Positions 43,519-53,320 of a stretch of DNA of 64,000 nt are shown piece by piece. The notes under the pieces are model-generated. The model was given only the letters and a program-made list of their open reading frames with translations, made no database searches and was not told the origin of the DNA. The stretch is from NCBI GenBank assembly GCA_022796475.1, contig JAAWIS010000005.1, positions 1 through 64,000 of the forward strand, in the 5' to 3' direction. Within the stretch, counting starts at the first letter, position 1. Every line of letters begins with the position of its first letter. This DNA is from Lachnospiraceae bacterium (lineage in GTDB: Bacteria > Bacillota > Clostridia > Lachnospirales > Lachnospiraceae). A program made the position numbers and the translations under genes.

Positions 43519-44004
43519 ATGGCAATCAGACAGGTAAGAACCATCGGAGATGAGATATTAAGAAAAGAATGCAAGCCGGTTAAGGAGGTAACTCCGCGGA
43601 TCCGTGAATTAATAAAGGATATGTTTGAAACTATGTATGAAACCAACGGAGTAGGCCTTGCAGCCTCTCAGGTAGGTGTGTTAAAACAGATCGTAGTAAT
43701 TGATGTAGATGACGAAAATCAGTATGTGCTGATTAATCCGGTAATTCTGGAAACGGAAGGCAGTCAGACTGGATATGAAGGATGCTTAAGCGTTCCGGGA
43801 AAGACGGGAATTGTGACCAGGCCTAACTGGGTTAAAGTAAGGGCTTATAATGAAGAAATGGAGCCTTATGAACTGGAGGGCGAAGAACTGCTGGCCCGTG
43901 CAGTGTGTCATGAATGCGATCACTTAAAAGGCGGTTTGTATGTGGATTTGGTAGAAGGAGAACTGGAAGATACCGATAGTCTGGAGGAAGAAGAACAGGA
44001 CTAA
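43519..44004 (+). CDS. def: Peptide deformylase
   Basis: The start at ATG 43519 follows AAGGAGAGCAAAGG; the longer frame overlaps priA. The 161-residue metalloenzyme removes the formyl group from new proteins. All three family motifs are present: GVGLAASQVG, EGCLSVPG (metal-binding Cys) and HECDHLKGGLYVD (HExDH, two metal-binding His and catalytic Glu). The acidic tail LEDTDSLEEEEQD is an extension. It precedes fmt by 16 bases, pairing the enzymes that remove and add the formyl group. Confidence 0.96.
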   Translation: MAIRQVRTIGDEILRKECKPVKEVTPRIRELIKDMFETMYETNGVGLAASQVGVLKQIVVIDVDDENQYVLINPVILETEGSQTGYEGCLSVPGKTGIVTRPNWVKVRAYNEEMEPYELEGEELLARAVCHECDHLKGGLYVDLVEGELEDTDSLEEEEQD

Positions 44005-44020
44005 TATTTTGGAGGAAGTT

Positions 44021-44959
44021 ATGAGAATTGTTTTTATGGGAACTCCCGATTTTGCTGTGCCTGCCCTGGAAGCCATAGCAAAAGGCGGTCATCAGGTGAT
44101 TGCCGCAGTGACACAGCCGGACAAGCCCAAAGGGCGGGGAAAGGCAGTGCTGATGACTCCGGTGAAGGAAAAGGCAATAGAGCTGGGAATTCCGGTTTTC
44201 CAGCCGGTAAAAGTAAGAGAGGAATCTTTTATCAGTAAGCTAAAGGAAATGAACCCGGAAGGGATTGTAGTGGCAGCGTTTGGGCAGATCCTTCCAAAAG
44301 CCATTTTGGATCTTCCAAAGTATGGGTGCATTAATATCCATGCATCCCTTCTCCCCAAGTACCGGGGAGCGGCGCCGATCCAGTGGGCTTTAATAGACGG
44401 GGAAACAGAAACCGGTCTTACCACAATGATGATGGATACGGGACTGGATACAGGAGATATGTTAGAACAGGTAGTGATACCGATTGAAGAAGGGGAAACA
44501 GGAGGGAGCCTCCATGATAAGCTGAGCCTTGCCGGAGGGCCTTTGATTCTTTCTACTTTAAAAAAGGCGGAAGAAGGAAGCCTTTCCCCTATTCCTCAGA
44601 AAGAATCGGAAACCTGCTATGCGAAGATGCTGACCAAATCCATTGGCGATATTGACTGGAACCAGGATGCCAGACAGATTGAACGGCTGATACGAGGATT
44701 AAATCCATGGCCCAGCGCCTATACCTGCCTGGATGGAAAAACATTAAAAATATGGCAGGCTCAGGTGACTGCAGATGAATTTGACAAAATTCCGGGGCAG
44801 GTCGTAAAGGCAGACAAAGAGGGACTTTTGATCCAGACGGGAAAGGGGATCTTAAAGATTGATTCCCTCCAGATAGAAGGCAAAAAGCGGATGGATTTTG
44901 ATGCATTTTTAAGAGGATGCCCGATTGAAGAAGGAACCAGATTGGAAAGGAGATCATAA
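44021..44959 (+). CDS. fmt: Methionyl-tRNA formyltransferase
   Basis: The start at ATG 44021 has GGAGGAAG upstream; TTG 44009 is part of that ribosome site. The 312-residue enzyme formylates initiator Met-tRNA. Seen are the N-terminal RIVFMGTPDFAVPALE, the catalytic NIHASLLPKYRGAAPIQ (Asn, His) with a downstream TTMMMDTGLDTGDML (catalytic Asp), and the C-terminal OB-like domain from about residue 205. Residue order and length are standard. It is three bases before the next gene. Confidence 0.96.
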   Translation: MRIVFMGTPDFAVPALEAIAKGGHQVIAAVTQPDKPKGRGKAVLMTPVKEKAIELGIPVFQPVKVREESFISKLKEMNPEGIVVAAFGQILPKAILDLPKYGCINIHASLLPKYRGAAPIQWALIDGETETGLTTMMMDTGLDTGDMLEQVVIPIEEGETGGSLHDKLSLAGGPLILSTLKKAEEGSLSPIPQKESETCYAKMLTKSIGDIDWNQDARQIERLIRGLNPWPSAYTCLDGKTLKIWQAQVTADEFDKIPGQVVKADKEGLLIQTGKGILKIDSLQIEGKKRMDFDAFLRGCPIEEGTRLERRS

Positions 44960-44962
44960 AGT

Positions 44963-45679
44963 ATGGGATATGGCGGATATGGTTATTATGGGTTTGACTG
45001 GACCTATATTTTAGTATTAATCGGCGTGGTAATTTCCATGGCAGCTTCGGCTAAGGTAAACGGTACATTTAACCGATATTCCGGAACCTGGTCTGCTAGC
45101 GGCTTAACAGGCGCGGAAGTGGCCAGGCGGATTTTGCAGGCACAGGGAATCTATGATGTAACTGTGCGCCAGGTTCCGGGAAATTTAACGGATCATTACG
45201 ATCCGCGTTCAAAAACAGTTAATTTATCCCAGTCCGTATACGGCTCCACTTCGATTTCTGCTATTGGGGTTGCAGCTCATGAATGCGGACACGTAATCCA
45301 GGATGCTACCTCTTATGCCCCATTAAAGATCCGGGCGGCGCTGGTTCCGGCGGCTAATTTCGGAAGTGTTCTGTCCTGGCCTCTGATTTTAATTGGCGTG
45401 ATGATCGGCGGTCTTGGATCTCCTATAGTAGAAATCGGGATTCTGCTGTTTAGTCTGGCAGTATTATTTCAATTGGTAACGCTTCCGGTGGAATTTAATG
45501 CTTCCGCCAGAGCTTTGCGAATTCTTGGCGACAGCCGCATCCTTGCCCAGTCAGAGGTTTCAAAAGCCAGGAAAGTTTTAAGTGCGGCAGCGCTGACTTA
45601 TGTGGCGGCAGCCGCTGCGTCCATTCTGCAGCTTCTTCGGCTGGTAATCTTATTTGGAGGGCGAAGGCGGGATGACTGA
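44963..45679 (+). CDS. YugP-like membrane zinc metallopeptidase (PF04298)
   Basis: The 238-residue protein begins with a Gly/Tyr-rich stretch (GYGGYGYYGFDW), then one membrane segment, a domain with the zinc motif AAHECGHVIQDA (HExxH), and further hydrophobic segments. Seen also is the family segment SGLTGAEVARRIL. The fold matches YugP/Zn-peptidase 2 membrane peptidases; the target is unknown. It sits inside the translation-gene run between fmt and rsmB, with GGAAAGGAG upstream, and overlaps the ribosome site of rsmB. Many Clostridia carry it in this place. Confidence 0.88.
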   Translation: MGYGGYGYYGFDWTYILVLIGVVISMAASAKVNGTFNRYSGTWSASGLTGAEVARRILQAQGIYDVTVRQVPGNLTDHYDPRSKTVNLSQSVYGSTSISAIGVAAHECGHVIQDATSYAPLKIRAALVPAANFGSVLSWPLILIGVMIGGLGSPIVEIGILLFSLAVLFQLVTLPVEFNASARALRILGDSRILAQSEVSKARKVLSAAALTYVAAAAASILQLLRLVILFGGRRRDD

Positions 45680-47027
45680 TACAAAAAACATTCGGGAACT
45701 GGCCCTGGATATTTTAATGGAAATTTTAGAAAAGGGCAGTTACAGTCATGTGGTTTTAGGCCAGGCTCTTGGAAAATACCAATACCTTACCAAACAAGAC
45801 AGAGGATTTATCACCAGGATTACAGAAGGAGTTTTAGAGTATCTGATTCAAATTGACTGGATGCTAAACCGCTATTCCTCTACAAAGGTGGAAAAGATGA
45901 AACCGGTAATCCGCACCATCCTTAGGATGTCCGTGTATCAGATCGTATATCTGGATCGGATTCCGGATGCTGCCGCCTGCAATGAAGGGGTAAAACTGGC
46001 TATAAAGAGAAAGTTTACGGGATTAAAAGGATTTGTGAATGGGATTTTAAGAAGAATTTCCAGGGAAAAGGAGAGCATGTTAAAGGAACTTGCAGAGCCT
46101 GCATTTCCCTGGCCCTTTATCCGTTATTCCATTCCGGAATGGCTGTATGAAATGTGGAAGAAAGAGCTGGGGCAGGAGCAGACAGATGGAATTCTGTCTG
46201 CCTTTTTACAGCAGGCTCCTACCACAGTGCGCTGTAACTTAAGTCTGGCTTCTAAAAATGAGATTTTGGACAGCCTATCTGCCCAGGCGGCAGAGGTTAC
46301 GGAATCTCCTTATTCAGACAAAGTACTTTTGCTTTCAGGCTATGACTATCTGGAAGGACTGGAAGCTTTTTTAAAAGGCTGGATACAGGTGCAGGATCTT
46401 AGTTCCGTTTTTGCTGGGGAAGCAGTTTGCCCGGAAAAAGGAAGCTATGTTCTGGACGTGTGTGCAGCTCCTGGCGGGAAAAGTCTTCATATGGCAGATA
46501 TGCTTGCAGGAACCGGAATGGTGGAGGCACGGGATATCAGCCAGGCCAAAGCTGAGCTGATTAAAGAAAATATCAGCCGTTCCGGCTTCTCAAACATTTG
46601 CGTAACGGTTCAGGATGCACTGGAATTTGTCCCGGAATCGGCAGGAAAGGCAGATATTCTTCTTGCGGATCTTCCTTGCTCCGGTCTTGGGATTATCGGA
46701 AAAAAACCAGATATTAAGCTGCACATGACTCCGGATAAGCTGGAAGCATTAAAAAAGCTGCAAAGGGAGATTTTAGCTGTAGTATGGCAGTATGTGAAGC
46801 CGGGAGGAATTTTGGTCTATAGTACCTGCACAATCCATAAAGGCGAAAACCAGGAAACGGCAGAATGGTTTTTAAATCACTATCCGTTTAAACCGGTGGA
46901 TTTAACCGGACAATTTGGAGATCAGATTCAGGAAACATCACTAAAGGAGGGGCAGATGCAGTTTTTACCAGGAAAATATCCCTGTGACGGTTTTTTTATA
47001 GCCGTATTCAGACGGGATCTGCCTTAA
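45672..47027 (+). CDS. rsmB: 16S rRNA m5C967 methyltransferase RsmB
   Basis: ATG 45672 has GGAGGGCGAAGGCGGG upstream and overlaps the previous gene by 8 bases. The 451-residue protein has an N-terminal NusB-like helical domain (residues about 1-140) and a SAM methyltransferase domain with DVCAAPGGKSLHMAD (SAM motif), LADLPCSGLGIIG (motif IV Cys) and YSTCTIHKGENQE (motif VI catalytic Cys). Methylates C967 of 16S rRNA. Length matches the family. Confidence 0.94.
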   Translation: MTDTKNIRELALDILMEILEKGSYSHVVLGQALGKYQYLTKQDRGFITRITEGVLEYLIQIDWMLNRYSSTKVEKMKPVIRTILRMSVYQIVYLDRIPDAAACNEGVKLAIKRKFTGLKGFVNGILRRISREKESMLKELAEPAFPWPFIRYSIPEWLYEMWKKELGQEQTDGILSAFLQQAPTTVRCNLSLASKNEILDSLSAQAAEVTESPYSDKVLLLSGYDYLEGLEAFLKGWIQVQDLSSVFAGEAVCPEKGSYVLDVCAAPGGKSLHMADMLAGTGMVEARDISQAKAELIKENISRSGFSNICVTVQDALEFVPESAGKADILLADLPCSGLGIIGKKPDIKLHMTPDKLEALKKLQREILAVVWQYVKPGGILVYSTCTIHKGENQETAEWFLNHYPFKPVDLTGQFGDQIQETSLKEGQMQFLPGKYPCDGFFIAVFRRDLP

Positions 47028-47042
47028 AAGAGGAAAGGAAGT

Positions 47043-48131
47043 ATGGAAAAGCAAGATTTAAAATCTCTGACAATAGAAGAGTTAACAAAAGAACTCACTG
47101 TCATGGGTTATCCGGCATTCCGGGCCAGGCAGGTTTACCAGTGGCTTCATGAAAAATTAGCAGAAAGTTTTGATGAGATGACCAATCTTCCCAAGGAGAT
47201 GCGAAGGGAGCTGTCGGAAGCTTACTATCTGAAGGCTTTGCAGATTGTGGATATTCAGATATCGAAAATCGACGGAACCAGAAAATACTTGTTTGCCCTG
47301 GGAGATGGAAATATAATTGAAAGTGTGTGGATGAAGTATAAACACGGCAATTCTGTCTGCATTTCTTCCCAGGTAGGATGCCGGATGGGGTGTCGGTTCT
47401 GTGCTTCTACTTTAGATGGACTGGAAAGGAATCTTCTCCCGTGGGAAATGCTGGATCAAGTTTACCGGATTCAAAAAGAAACAGGAGAGCGGGTTTCTAA
47501 TGTAGTAGTGATGGGGTCTGGAGAGCCTTTGGACAACTATGATAATCTGGTTCGTTTTATCCGTCTGTTAAGCGGTGAAGGCGGGCTTCATATCAGCCAG
47601 CGGAATATTACGGTTTCTACCTGCGGGATTGTGCCGGGAATTAAGCGCTTGTCAAAGGAAGGACTTGGGGTAACCCTTGCCTTATCCCTTCATGCGCCAA
47701 ATGATAAGGTAAGAGAAACCTTAATGCCGATTGCGAAAACTTACCGGCTGGAGGAAGTGCTGGAAGCCTGCCATGAATATTTTGTTCAGACAGGGCGGCG
47801 GGTTACTTTTGAATACAGTCTGGTAAAAGGGGTAAACGATACCCAAAAGGAAGCGAGAGCTTTGGGAGTTTTGCTGAAAGGCCGGGAGGGGCATGTAAAT
47901 CTGATTCCGGTAAATCCTATTAAAGAGCGGGATTTTAAGCAGTCTGACCAGGCTGCTGTTTGTGCATTTAAAATTTTACTTGAAAAAACAGGAATAAATG
48001 TTACTATAAGAAGAGAGATGGGCCGCGATATTAATGGGGCATGCGGACAGCTTAGGAAACGCTATTTGGAATCACAAAATCAGCCGGTAAGCGGCAGTCT
48101 TACAAACGCCGGCATATTGGGGAATTTTTAG
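47043..48131 (+). CDS. rlmN: Radical SAM rRNA/tRNA A-C2 methyltransferase RlmN
   Basis: This 362-residue enzyme methylates A2503 of 23S rRNA and A37 of some tRNAs. The iron-sulfur motif CRMGCRFCAS (CxxxCxxC) is near residue 114, with VVMGSGEPLDNYDN, SLHAPNDKVR, and the C-terminal catalytic cysteine in GRDINGACGQLR. The N-terminal RNA-binding region (YPAFRARQVYQWLHEK) is intact. GGAAAGGAAG precedes the ATG. It is placed 15 bases after rsmB, as in Bacillus. Confidence 0.96.
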   Translation: MEKQDLKSLTIEELTKELTVMGYPAFRARQVYQWLHEKLAESFDEMTNLPKEMRRELSEAYYLKALQIVDIQISKIDGTRKYLFALGDGNIIESVWMKYKHGNSVCISSQVGCRMGCRFCASTLDGLERNLLPWEMLDQVYRIQKETGERVSNVVVMGSGEPLDNYDNLVRFIRLLSGEGGLHISQRNITVSTCGIVPGIKRLSKEGLGVTLALSLHAPNDKVRETLMPIAKTYRLEEVLEACHEYFVQTGRRVTFEYSLVKGVNDTQKEARALGVLLKGREGHVNLIPVNPIKERDFKQSDQAAVCAFKILLEKTGINVTIRREMGRDINGACGQLRKRYLESQNQPVSGSLTNAGILGNF

Positions 48132-48165
48132 CCGGAAAAATAATCTATCAGGAAGGGGGGATTCG

Positions 48166-48900
48166 GTGCAGGCAGTTGGAAGGACGGATCCAGGTATGGT
48201 TCGTGACATCAACCAGGATGCAATTTTTATTTCCACCACGCCGGTAGGCCCTTTGCCCAGTCTTTTTTTAGTAGCAGACGGGATGGGAGGGCATAATGCA
48301 GGAGATTTTGCTTCTAAGTTCCTGGTTGAGCATTTGGAAGGTCAGTCTTTGCAGACGCCCCAAATTAAAGCGCTTCAAGATGGCATCCATACAGTAAATC
48401 AAATGCTTTATGAAAAATCGCTGGAAGATATTCAGTTTCATGGCATGGGAACAACCTTAGTAGCAGCAGTTTTTTGCGGCGGAAAGCTTTATGTAGCGAA
48501 TATAGGCGACAGCCGCCTCTATGTGGTCGGAAAAGAAATCCGGCAGATCACCAAAGATCATTCTTATGTAGAAGAAATGGTAGCCTTAGGGCTTATGAAC
48601 CGGGGAAGTGCAGATTATAAACGGAATAAAAATATTATTACAAGGGCAGTAGGAACTGCCTCGGAAGTGCAGATTGATTTTTTTGAAGTGAGTCTGAGGG
48701 AAGGAGAACAGTTTTTACTTTGCTCAGACGGTCTCCCTAATATGGTGGAGGAAAAATCGATATACAAAATTGTGAAAAATGCTCCGTCACTGGAAGTTGC
48801 AGTCCGGATTTTAGTGGATCGGGCCAACAACAGCGGCGGGTTTGATAATATATCGGTCGTATTGGTTAAGCCAAGGGAAAGCGGGGTGAGGCCATGTTAA
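48166..48900 (+). CDS. prpC: PP2C-family Ser/Thr phosphatase PrpC/Stp
   Basis: This 244-residue protein starts at GTG with AGGAAGGGGGG upstream. It carries the PP2C metal-binding motifs RDINQDA, VADGMGGHNAGDFAS, GDSRLYVV, LLCSDGLPNMV and GGFDNISVVLV, in standard order. It reverses phosphorylation by the neighbouring kinase PrkC, whose gene overlaps its 3' end by 7 bases. Together they control growth, wall synthesis and exit from dormancy in Bacillus. Confidence 0.95.
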   Translation: MQAVGRTDPGMVRDINQDAIFISTTPVGPLPSLFLVADGMGGHNAGDFASKFLVEHLEGQSLQTPQIKALQDGIHTVNQMLYEKSLEDIQFHGMGTTLVAAVFCGGKLYVANIGDSRLYVVGKEIRQITKDHSYVEEMVALGLMNRGSADYKRNKNIITRAVGTASEVQIDFFEVSLREGEQFLLCSDGLPNMVEEKSIYKIVKNAPSLEVAVRILVDRANNSGGFDNISVVLVKPRESGVRPC

Positions 48901-51080
48901 GACCAGGAATGTATCTTCAGGAACGTTACGAGATCATGGAACAGATTGGGACTGGCGGGATGGCAGACGTATATAAGGCCACTTGCCACACGCTAAACCG
49001 TCTGGTAGCAATTAAAGTCCTGAAGGAAGAATTCAGCAGAAATGAAGAATTTGTCAACCGCTTTAAGATGGAGGCCCAGGCAGCAGCCAGGCTGTCCCAT
49101 CCGAATATTGTAAATGTATTCGATGTAGTGGATGATGGCGATATCCACTATATTGTTATGGAATTGATAGAAGGGATTACCTTAAAGAGCTATATTGCCA
49201 AAAAGGGCTTCCTGGAAGTAAAGGAAACCATCGGCATTGCAATCCAGATGGCTCAGGGAATGGCGGCAGCTCATCAGCAGAATATTATTCATCGGGATAT
49301 TAAGCCCCAGAATATTATTATTTCGAAAGACGGGAAGGTAAAGGTGGCAGATTTTGGAATTGCAAGAGCCGCCTGTACCAACAGTCAGGAGTCAGATGCC
49401 ATTGGATCTGTGCATTATATTTCACCGGAACAGGCTACCGGAGATTCGGTGGATGCCAGAAGTGATATTTATTCCCTGGGAATTACTATGTTTGAGATGA
49501 TAACCGGACGCCTGCCCTTTGATGGGGAGAATACAGTTATGGTTGCCATGGCTCATTTAAAAGCTCCGATTGCATCACCAAAGGAGAGCAATCCGGATAT
49601 ACCGGAAAGCCTGGAAGAAATTATCCTGACTTGTACAGAAAAGAAGCCGGAAAACCGTTATGACACAGCCGAGGAGGTTATCGCTGATTTAAGAAAAGCC
49701 CTTATAAACCCGTATGATGGAATGTTTGTTCCATTTGTGAGGAAAGAAAGACAGAAAAAACTGGAAGGCGAGGCGAAAGGGGAAGAAGCTCTGACACAGG
49801 AAGAGAAAGAAAGCAGCATTCAGCACAAAGAAGGGAACCAAAAGGAAACAGGTTTCGGGCTGGATGATTTTGAAGGCCGGTGGGAAGAATTAGAACCAAA
49901 GGATTCCGAACCGAATTCCGGAACAAAACAGCGCCCTGCTGCCAGATATGATATTACCCGCCAATTGGAACGTATTTTTGCGGCAGCAGGCGTGGTGGCA
50001 GCCATTATCATTGTAGCGGTGCTGCTGATTGTGGTGATCCGGCTGGGCGGCATGTTCCGGTTTGGAAGTGCCAACATCGATCCGTCTGAGGAGAAACGGG
50101 AAGAAAGCCAGGTGGCAGAAGTCACTACAGCAGCCATCGCTGACAGCCAGGTTATTATGCCTAACCTTCTTACTAAGCCATTGCCTATGACAGAAAATCA
50201 GGCCAGAAAGCTTCTGGAAGACAGCGGATTAAAAATGATTGTCAGCAGTGTGGAAAATTCCAATGAAATTCCGGCTGGATATGTGATGGCTCAGGAATAT
50301 CCGGAAGGAACAACACTGGAAAAAAATACGACAGTGAATGTTAAGGTCAGCAAGGGAAGCGGAACGATTGCCCTGGACGAACTAGGACTGATCGGCATGG
50401 AACAGCAGGCTGCTTTTGCGCTGTTAGTGGAACGGAGGCTGGTGGTTTCTCTTACAGAGGAATTTAGCGACATCATTCCAGCAGGCAGTGTGATTAGCTA
50501 CGATCCGGTTAATCCCAAAGAAGGGGAAACCGTAACATTGCAGATCAGCAAAGGACCTTCTCATGCTTTGGTTCCGGATGTAACCAATTTAACTCCAGGG
50601 GAGGCGGAAGCCGCCCTGATAGCGGCAGGTTTTATTCCGGTGGCAGCAGGTGAGGAGAACAGTGAAACAGTAGATGCAGGGCGTGTTTTTGGACAGTCAG
50701 CCCAGCCTGATCTTCCCTATTTAAAGGGGCAGCCCATTCAGTACTATATTAGTTTGGGACCAAGCGAAACCATAATTGGTGTTACCCATTACGTTGCTTC
50801 TATTGATAAGCAGTATAATTTAAGTATGGATTTAGGTCCCGGATCCTCCAGCACCAGTGTACAGATTGTAATCCGGCTGCGGCAGGAGGTAAATGGAAAA
50901 ACCGTTCTGAAAAATCTGGTGGAACCCAGAAAAGTAGTGGGTGATACGATGATACCCATCTCATTTTCCAGAATTGAAGGTGCAGACGGCGTAGAAGAAG
51001 GAGTTGTGGAACTGGTGGATTTGGATCAGAACAAGATACTGGCATCTTATCCGGTGTCCTTCTTTAAGACAGAGGATTAA
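48894..51080 (+). CDS. prkC: Membrane Ser/Thr kinase PrkC/PknB with PASTA repeats
   Basis: The 728-residue kinase has an N-terminal Hanks-type domain: GTGGMADVY (19-27), Lys41 in VAIKVL, HRDIKPQN (133-140) and DFG (153-155). An acidic juxtamembrane linker follows, one membrane helix (near 364-386, AAIIIVAVLLIVVIRLGG), and three extracellular PASTA repeats (MPNLLTKPLPMTENQARKLL, then a second with LGLIGMEQQAAFALL, then VPDVTNLTPGEAEAALIAAG), before a C-terminal beta-rich domain of about 100 residues. PASTA repeats bind muropeptides, so it reports wall status and, in Bacillus, triggers germination. Confidence 0.95.
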   Translation: MLRPGMYLQERYEIMEQIGTGGMADVYKATCHTLNRLVAIKVLKEEFSRNEEFVNRFKMEAQAAARLSHPNIVNVFDVVDDGDIHYIVMELIEGITLKSYIAKKGFLEVKETIGIAIQMAQGMAAAHQQNIIHRDIKPQNIIISKDGKVKVADFGIARAACTNSQESDAIGSVHYISPEQATGDSVDARSDIYSLGITMFEMITGRLPFDGENTVMVAMAHLKAPIASPKESNPDIPESLEEIILTCTEKKPENRYDTAEEVIADLRKALINPYDGMFVPFVRKERQKKLEGEAKGEEALTQEEKESSIQHKEGNQKETGFGLDDFEGRWEELEPKDSEPNSGTKQRPAARYDITRQLERIFAAAGVVAAIIIVAVLLIVVIRLGGMFRFGSANIDPSEEKREESQVAEVTTAAIADSQVIMPNLLTKPLPMTENQARKLLEDSGLKMIVSSVENSNEIPAGYVMAQEYPEGTTLEKNTTVNVKVSKGSGTIALDELGLIGMEQQAAFALLVERRLVVSLTEEFSDIIPAGSVISYDPVNPKEGETVTLQISKGPSHALVPDVTNLTPGEAEAALIAAGFIPVAAGEENSETVDAGRVFGQSAQPDLPYLKGQPIQYYISLGPSETIIGVTHYVASIDKQYNLSMDLGPGSSSTSVQIVIRLRQEVNGKTVLKNLVEPRKVVGDTMIPISFSRIEGADGVEEGVVELVDLDQNKILASYPVSFFKTED

Positions 51081-51081
51081 A

Positions 51082-51960
51082 ATGACAGGTAAGATTATAA
51101 AAGGAATAGCAGGCTTTTATTATGTGCATAACGGCAAAAGCCAAATTTATGAGTGCAAGGCAAAGGGGATTTTTCGAAACCGGAAGATTAAGCCTTTGGT
51201 AGGCGATAACGTGGAATTTTCTGTTTTGGATGAAACGGAATTGGAAGGCAATATTCATGAGATCCTTCCGCGAAAGAATGCTCTTATCCGGCCTGCTGCA
51301 GCCAATATTGACCAGGCATTGATTTTGTTTGCCCTGGCAGATCCAAAGCCGAATCTGAATCTTTTGGATCGGTTTTTAGTGATGATGGAGCAGGCCAAAA
51401 TTCCGGCAGTTATCTGCTTTAATAAAAAAGATTTATGTTCAGAAGATGAGCAGGCCAAATACAGAAAGATTTATGAAAATACGGGATATCCTGTCTATCT
51501 GATCAGCGCCGAAACGGGAGAGGGAATTGATGAAATCAAGCAGTTGATCCGGGGAAAAACAACTGTGTTAGCCGGCCCTTCCGGGGTGGGAAAATCCTCG
51601 CTGACCAATCTTCTTCAGCCCAAAGCCGGGATGGAAACGGGGAAAATCAGCGAGAAGATAAAGCGAGGGAAACATACGACCCGGCACTGCCAGTTGTTTT
51701 ATGTAGAAGAACAGACATTTCTTATGGATACCCCCGGCTTTAGTTCCATGTATATTGACGGGATGGAAGCAGAGGAATTAAAAAACTATTTTCCGGAATT
51801 CCAGCCAAAGGAAACAGCCTGTAAATTTATCGGCTGCGTTCATATAGGAGAACCGGTATGCGGCGTAAAAGCTGCCATAGAATCAGGAGAATTAAGCCGA
51901 AACCGGTATGAAAATTACAAGCTGCTTTATCAAGAGCTGAAAGAGAAAAGGAGATTTTGA
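51082..51960 (+). CDS. rsgA: Ribosome small-subunit GTPase RsgA
   Basis: The start at ATG 51082, with AGAGGA six bases upstream, is one base after the prkC stop; the longer frame overlaps prkC. The 292-residue protein has an OB fold, then a circularly permuted GTPase (NKKD as G4, then GPSGVGKSSLTNLL as G1, then DTPGFSS as G3), and a C-terminal zinc finger (C-x5-C-x-H-x5-C in CKFIGCVHIGEPVC). It helps mature the 30S subunit. Gene order matches Bacillus. Confidence 0.95.
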   Translation: MTGKIIKGIAGFYYVHNGKSQIYECKAKGIFRNRKIKPLVGDNVEFSVLDETELEGNIHEILPRKNALIRPAAANIDQALILFALADPKPNLNLLDRFLVMMEQAKIPAVICFNKKDLCSEDEQAKYRKIYENTGYPVYLISAETGEGIDEIKQLIRGKTTVLAGPSGVGKSSLTNLLQPKAGMETGKISEKIKRGKHTTRHCQLFYVEEQTFLMDTPGFSSMYIDGMEAEELKNYFPEFQPKETACKFIGCVHIGEPVCGVKAAIESGELSRNRYENYKLLYQELKEKRRF

Positions 51961-51961
51961 A

Positions 51962-52633
51962 ATGTATATATTAGCGCCCTCTATATTAGGAGCCGATTTT
52001 TCCATGCTGGATCAGCAGATTAAGGCAGTTTCTGATGCCGGTGCAAGATACCTGCATTTAGATGTGATGGATGGGATATTTGTGCCCAGTATTTCTTTTG
52101 GTATGCCAGTAATTTCCGCTATTCGGAAATGCTCTGACCAGTTTTTCGATGTGCATATGATGGTAAAAGAGCCTGGCCGGTATGTGGAAGATATGAAACA
52201 GGCCGGAGCCGATTTAATTTGCGTTCATCAGGAGGCCTGCATTCATTTAGACAGGACGCTCCATCAGATTCACCAAGCCGGGTTAAAGGCAGGAGTAGCC
52301 ATTAATCCGGCCACTCCGGTAGAAATGCTGGACTGCGTACTGGACCAGGTGGATCAGGTTTTGATTATGTCCGTAAATCCTGGATATGGAAGTCAGAAAT
52401 TTATCCCATACACCTTAAATAAAATCCGTAAGCTGCGCCAGATATTAAAGGAGCGGGGGCTTCAGGCGGACATTCAGGTGGACGGAGGCGTTACCCTTTC
52501 GAATGTGAAACAATTTTTAGATGCCGGAGCAAACATACTGGTGTCAGGTTCCGCTGTATTCGTAGGGGATGGGGCTGAAAATACCAGGGCTTTTATGAAA
52601 ATTTTAAACGAGTATGAGGCAAGGGAACAATGA
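51962..52633 (+). CDS. rpe: Ribulose-phosphate 3-epimerase
   Basis: The 223-residue TIM-barrel enzyme interconverts ribulose-5-P and xylulose-5-P in the pentose phosphate pathway. Seen are LAPSILGADF, HLDVMDGIFVPSISFG (metal His and catalytic Asp), FDVHMMV, MSVNPGYGSQKFI and VDGGVTLSN. AAAGGAGA precedes the ATG. The gene is one base after rsgA and overlaps thiN by four bases (ATGA). Confidence 0.96.
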   Translation: MYILAPSILGADFSMLDQQIKAVSDAGARYLHLDVMDGIFVPSISFGMPVISAIRKCSDQFFDVHMMVKEPGRYVEDMKQAGADLICVHQEACIHLDRTLHQIHQAGLKAGVAINPATPVEMLDCVLDQVDQVLIMSVNPGYGSQKFIPYTLNKIRKLRQILKERGLQADIQVDGGVTLSNVKQFLDAGANILVSGSAVFVGDGAENTRAFMKILNEYEAREQ

Positions 52634-53280
52634 AAACCTGTTTGATCATAACCGGAGGATCCTTGGACTTAACGTTTGCCCGTTCCTTCTGCAGCGGACA
52701 GACCTTTGACAAAATAATTGCAGTAGACGGCGGTTTAAAAGCTGCAAAAAGCCTTGGCCTGGTGCCGGATATCATTGAAGGCGATTTTGACACGGCAGAG
52801 CCGTCACTGCTGGAAGAATTTAAACAGATCCCTTATATTGTATGGGACATCCATAAGCCGGAAAAAAATGAAACCGACATGGAACTTGCCCTTTTAAAAG
52901 CCATGGCTTATGGATGTACCCATATTACAATTCTGGGAGCTATGGGCGGTCGGTTTGACCATATGCTGGCAAATGTATTTCTTCTCTACCATTGTCTGCA
53001 GCAGGGAGTGGAAGCTTGTATTATTGACAGGCAGAATAAGATTTATTTAATAGAAGAACACCACGTTTTTAGCCGTTCAAAACAGTGGGGAACTTATATT
53101 TCCTTCCTTCCTCTTTTAGGAGAACTGAAAGGGATTACGCTGGAGGGGTTTCGGTATCCGCTGCTGAACTACGATCTGGAAGCGGCCAGCAGCCGGTGTA
53201 TCAGCAATGAACTGATCCAGGAAAAAGGCACTATTACCATTCGGGAAGGAGTGGCAATTTGTGTAGAGTCAGCCGATTAA
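52630..53280 (+). CDS. thiN: Thiamine pyrophosphokinase
   Basis: This 216-residue enzyme converts thiamine and ATP to thiamine diphosphate. Seen are VDGGLKAAKSLGLVPD, EGDFDT, DMELAL and LGAMGGRFDHMLANVF. No TPP riboswitch is seen, as expected for the terminal kinase gene in this operon. It is the last gene of the priA-thiN series; the next gene starts 40 bases later with its own strong ribosome site. Confidence 0.94.
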   Translation: MKTCLIITGGSLDLTFARSFCSGQTFDKIIAVDGGLKAAKSLGLVPDIIEGDFDTAEPSLLEEFKQIPYIVWDIHKPEKNETDMELALLKAMAYGCTHITILGAMGGRFDHMLANVFLLYHCLQQGVEACIIDRQNKIYLIEEHHVFSRSKQWGTYISFLPLLGELKGITLEGFRYPLLNYDLEAASSRCISNELIQEKGTITIREGVAICVESAD

Positions 53281-53320
53281 GGGTGCCAGTACACCAGAAA
53301 GGGCAGGAGAATCTGTAGGT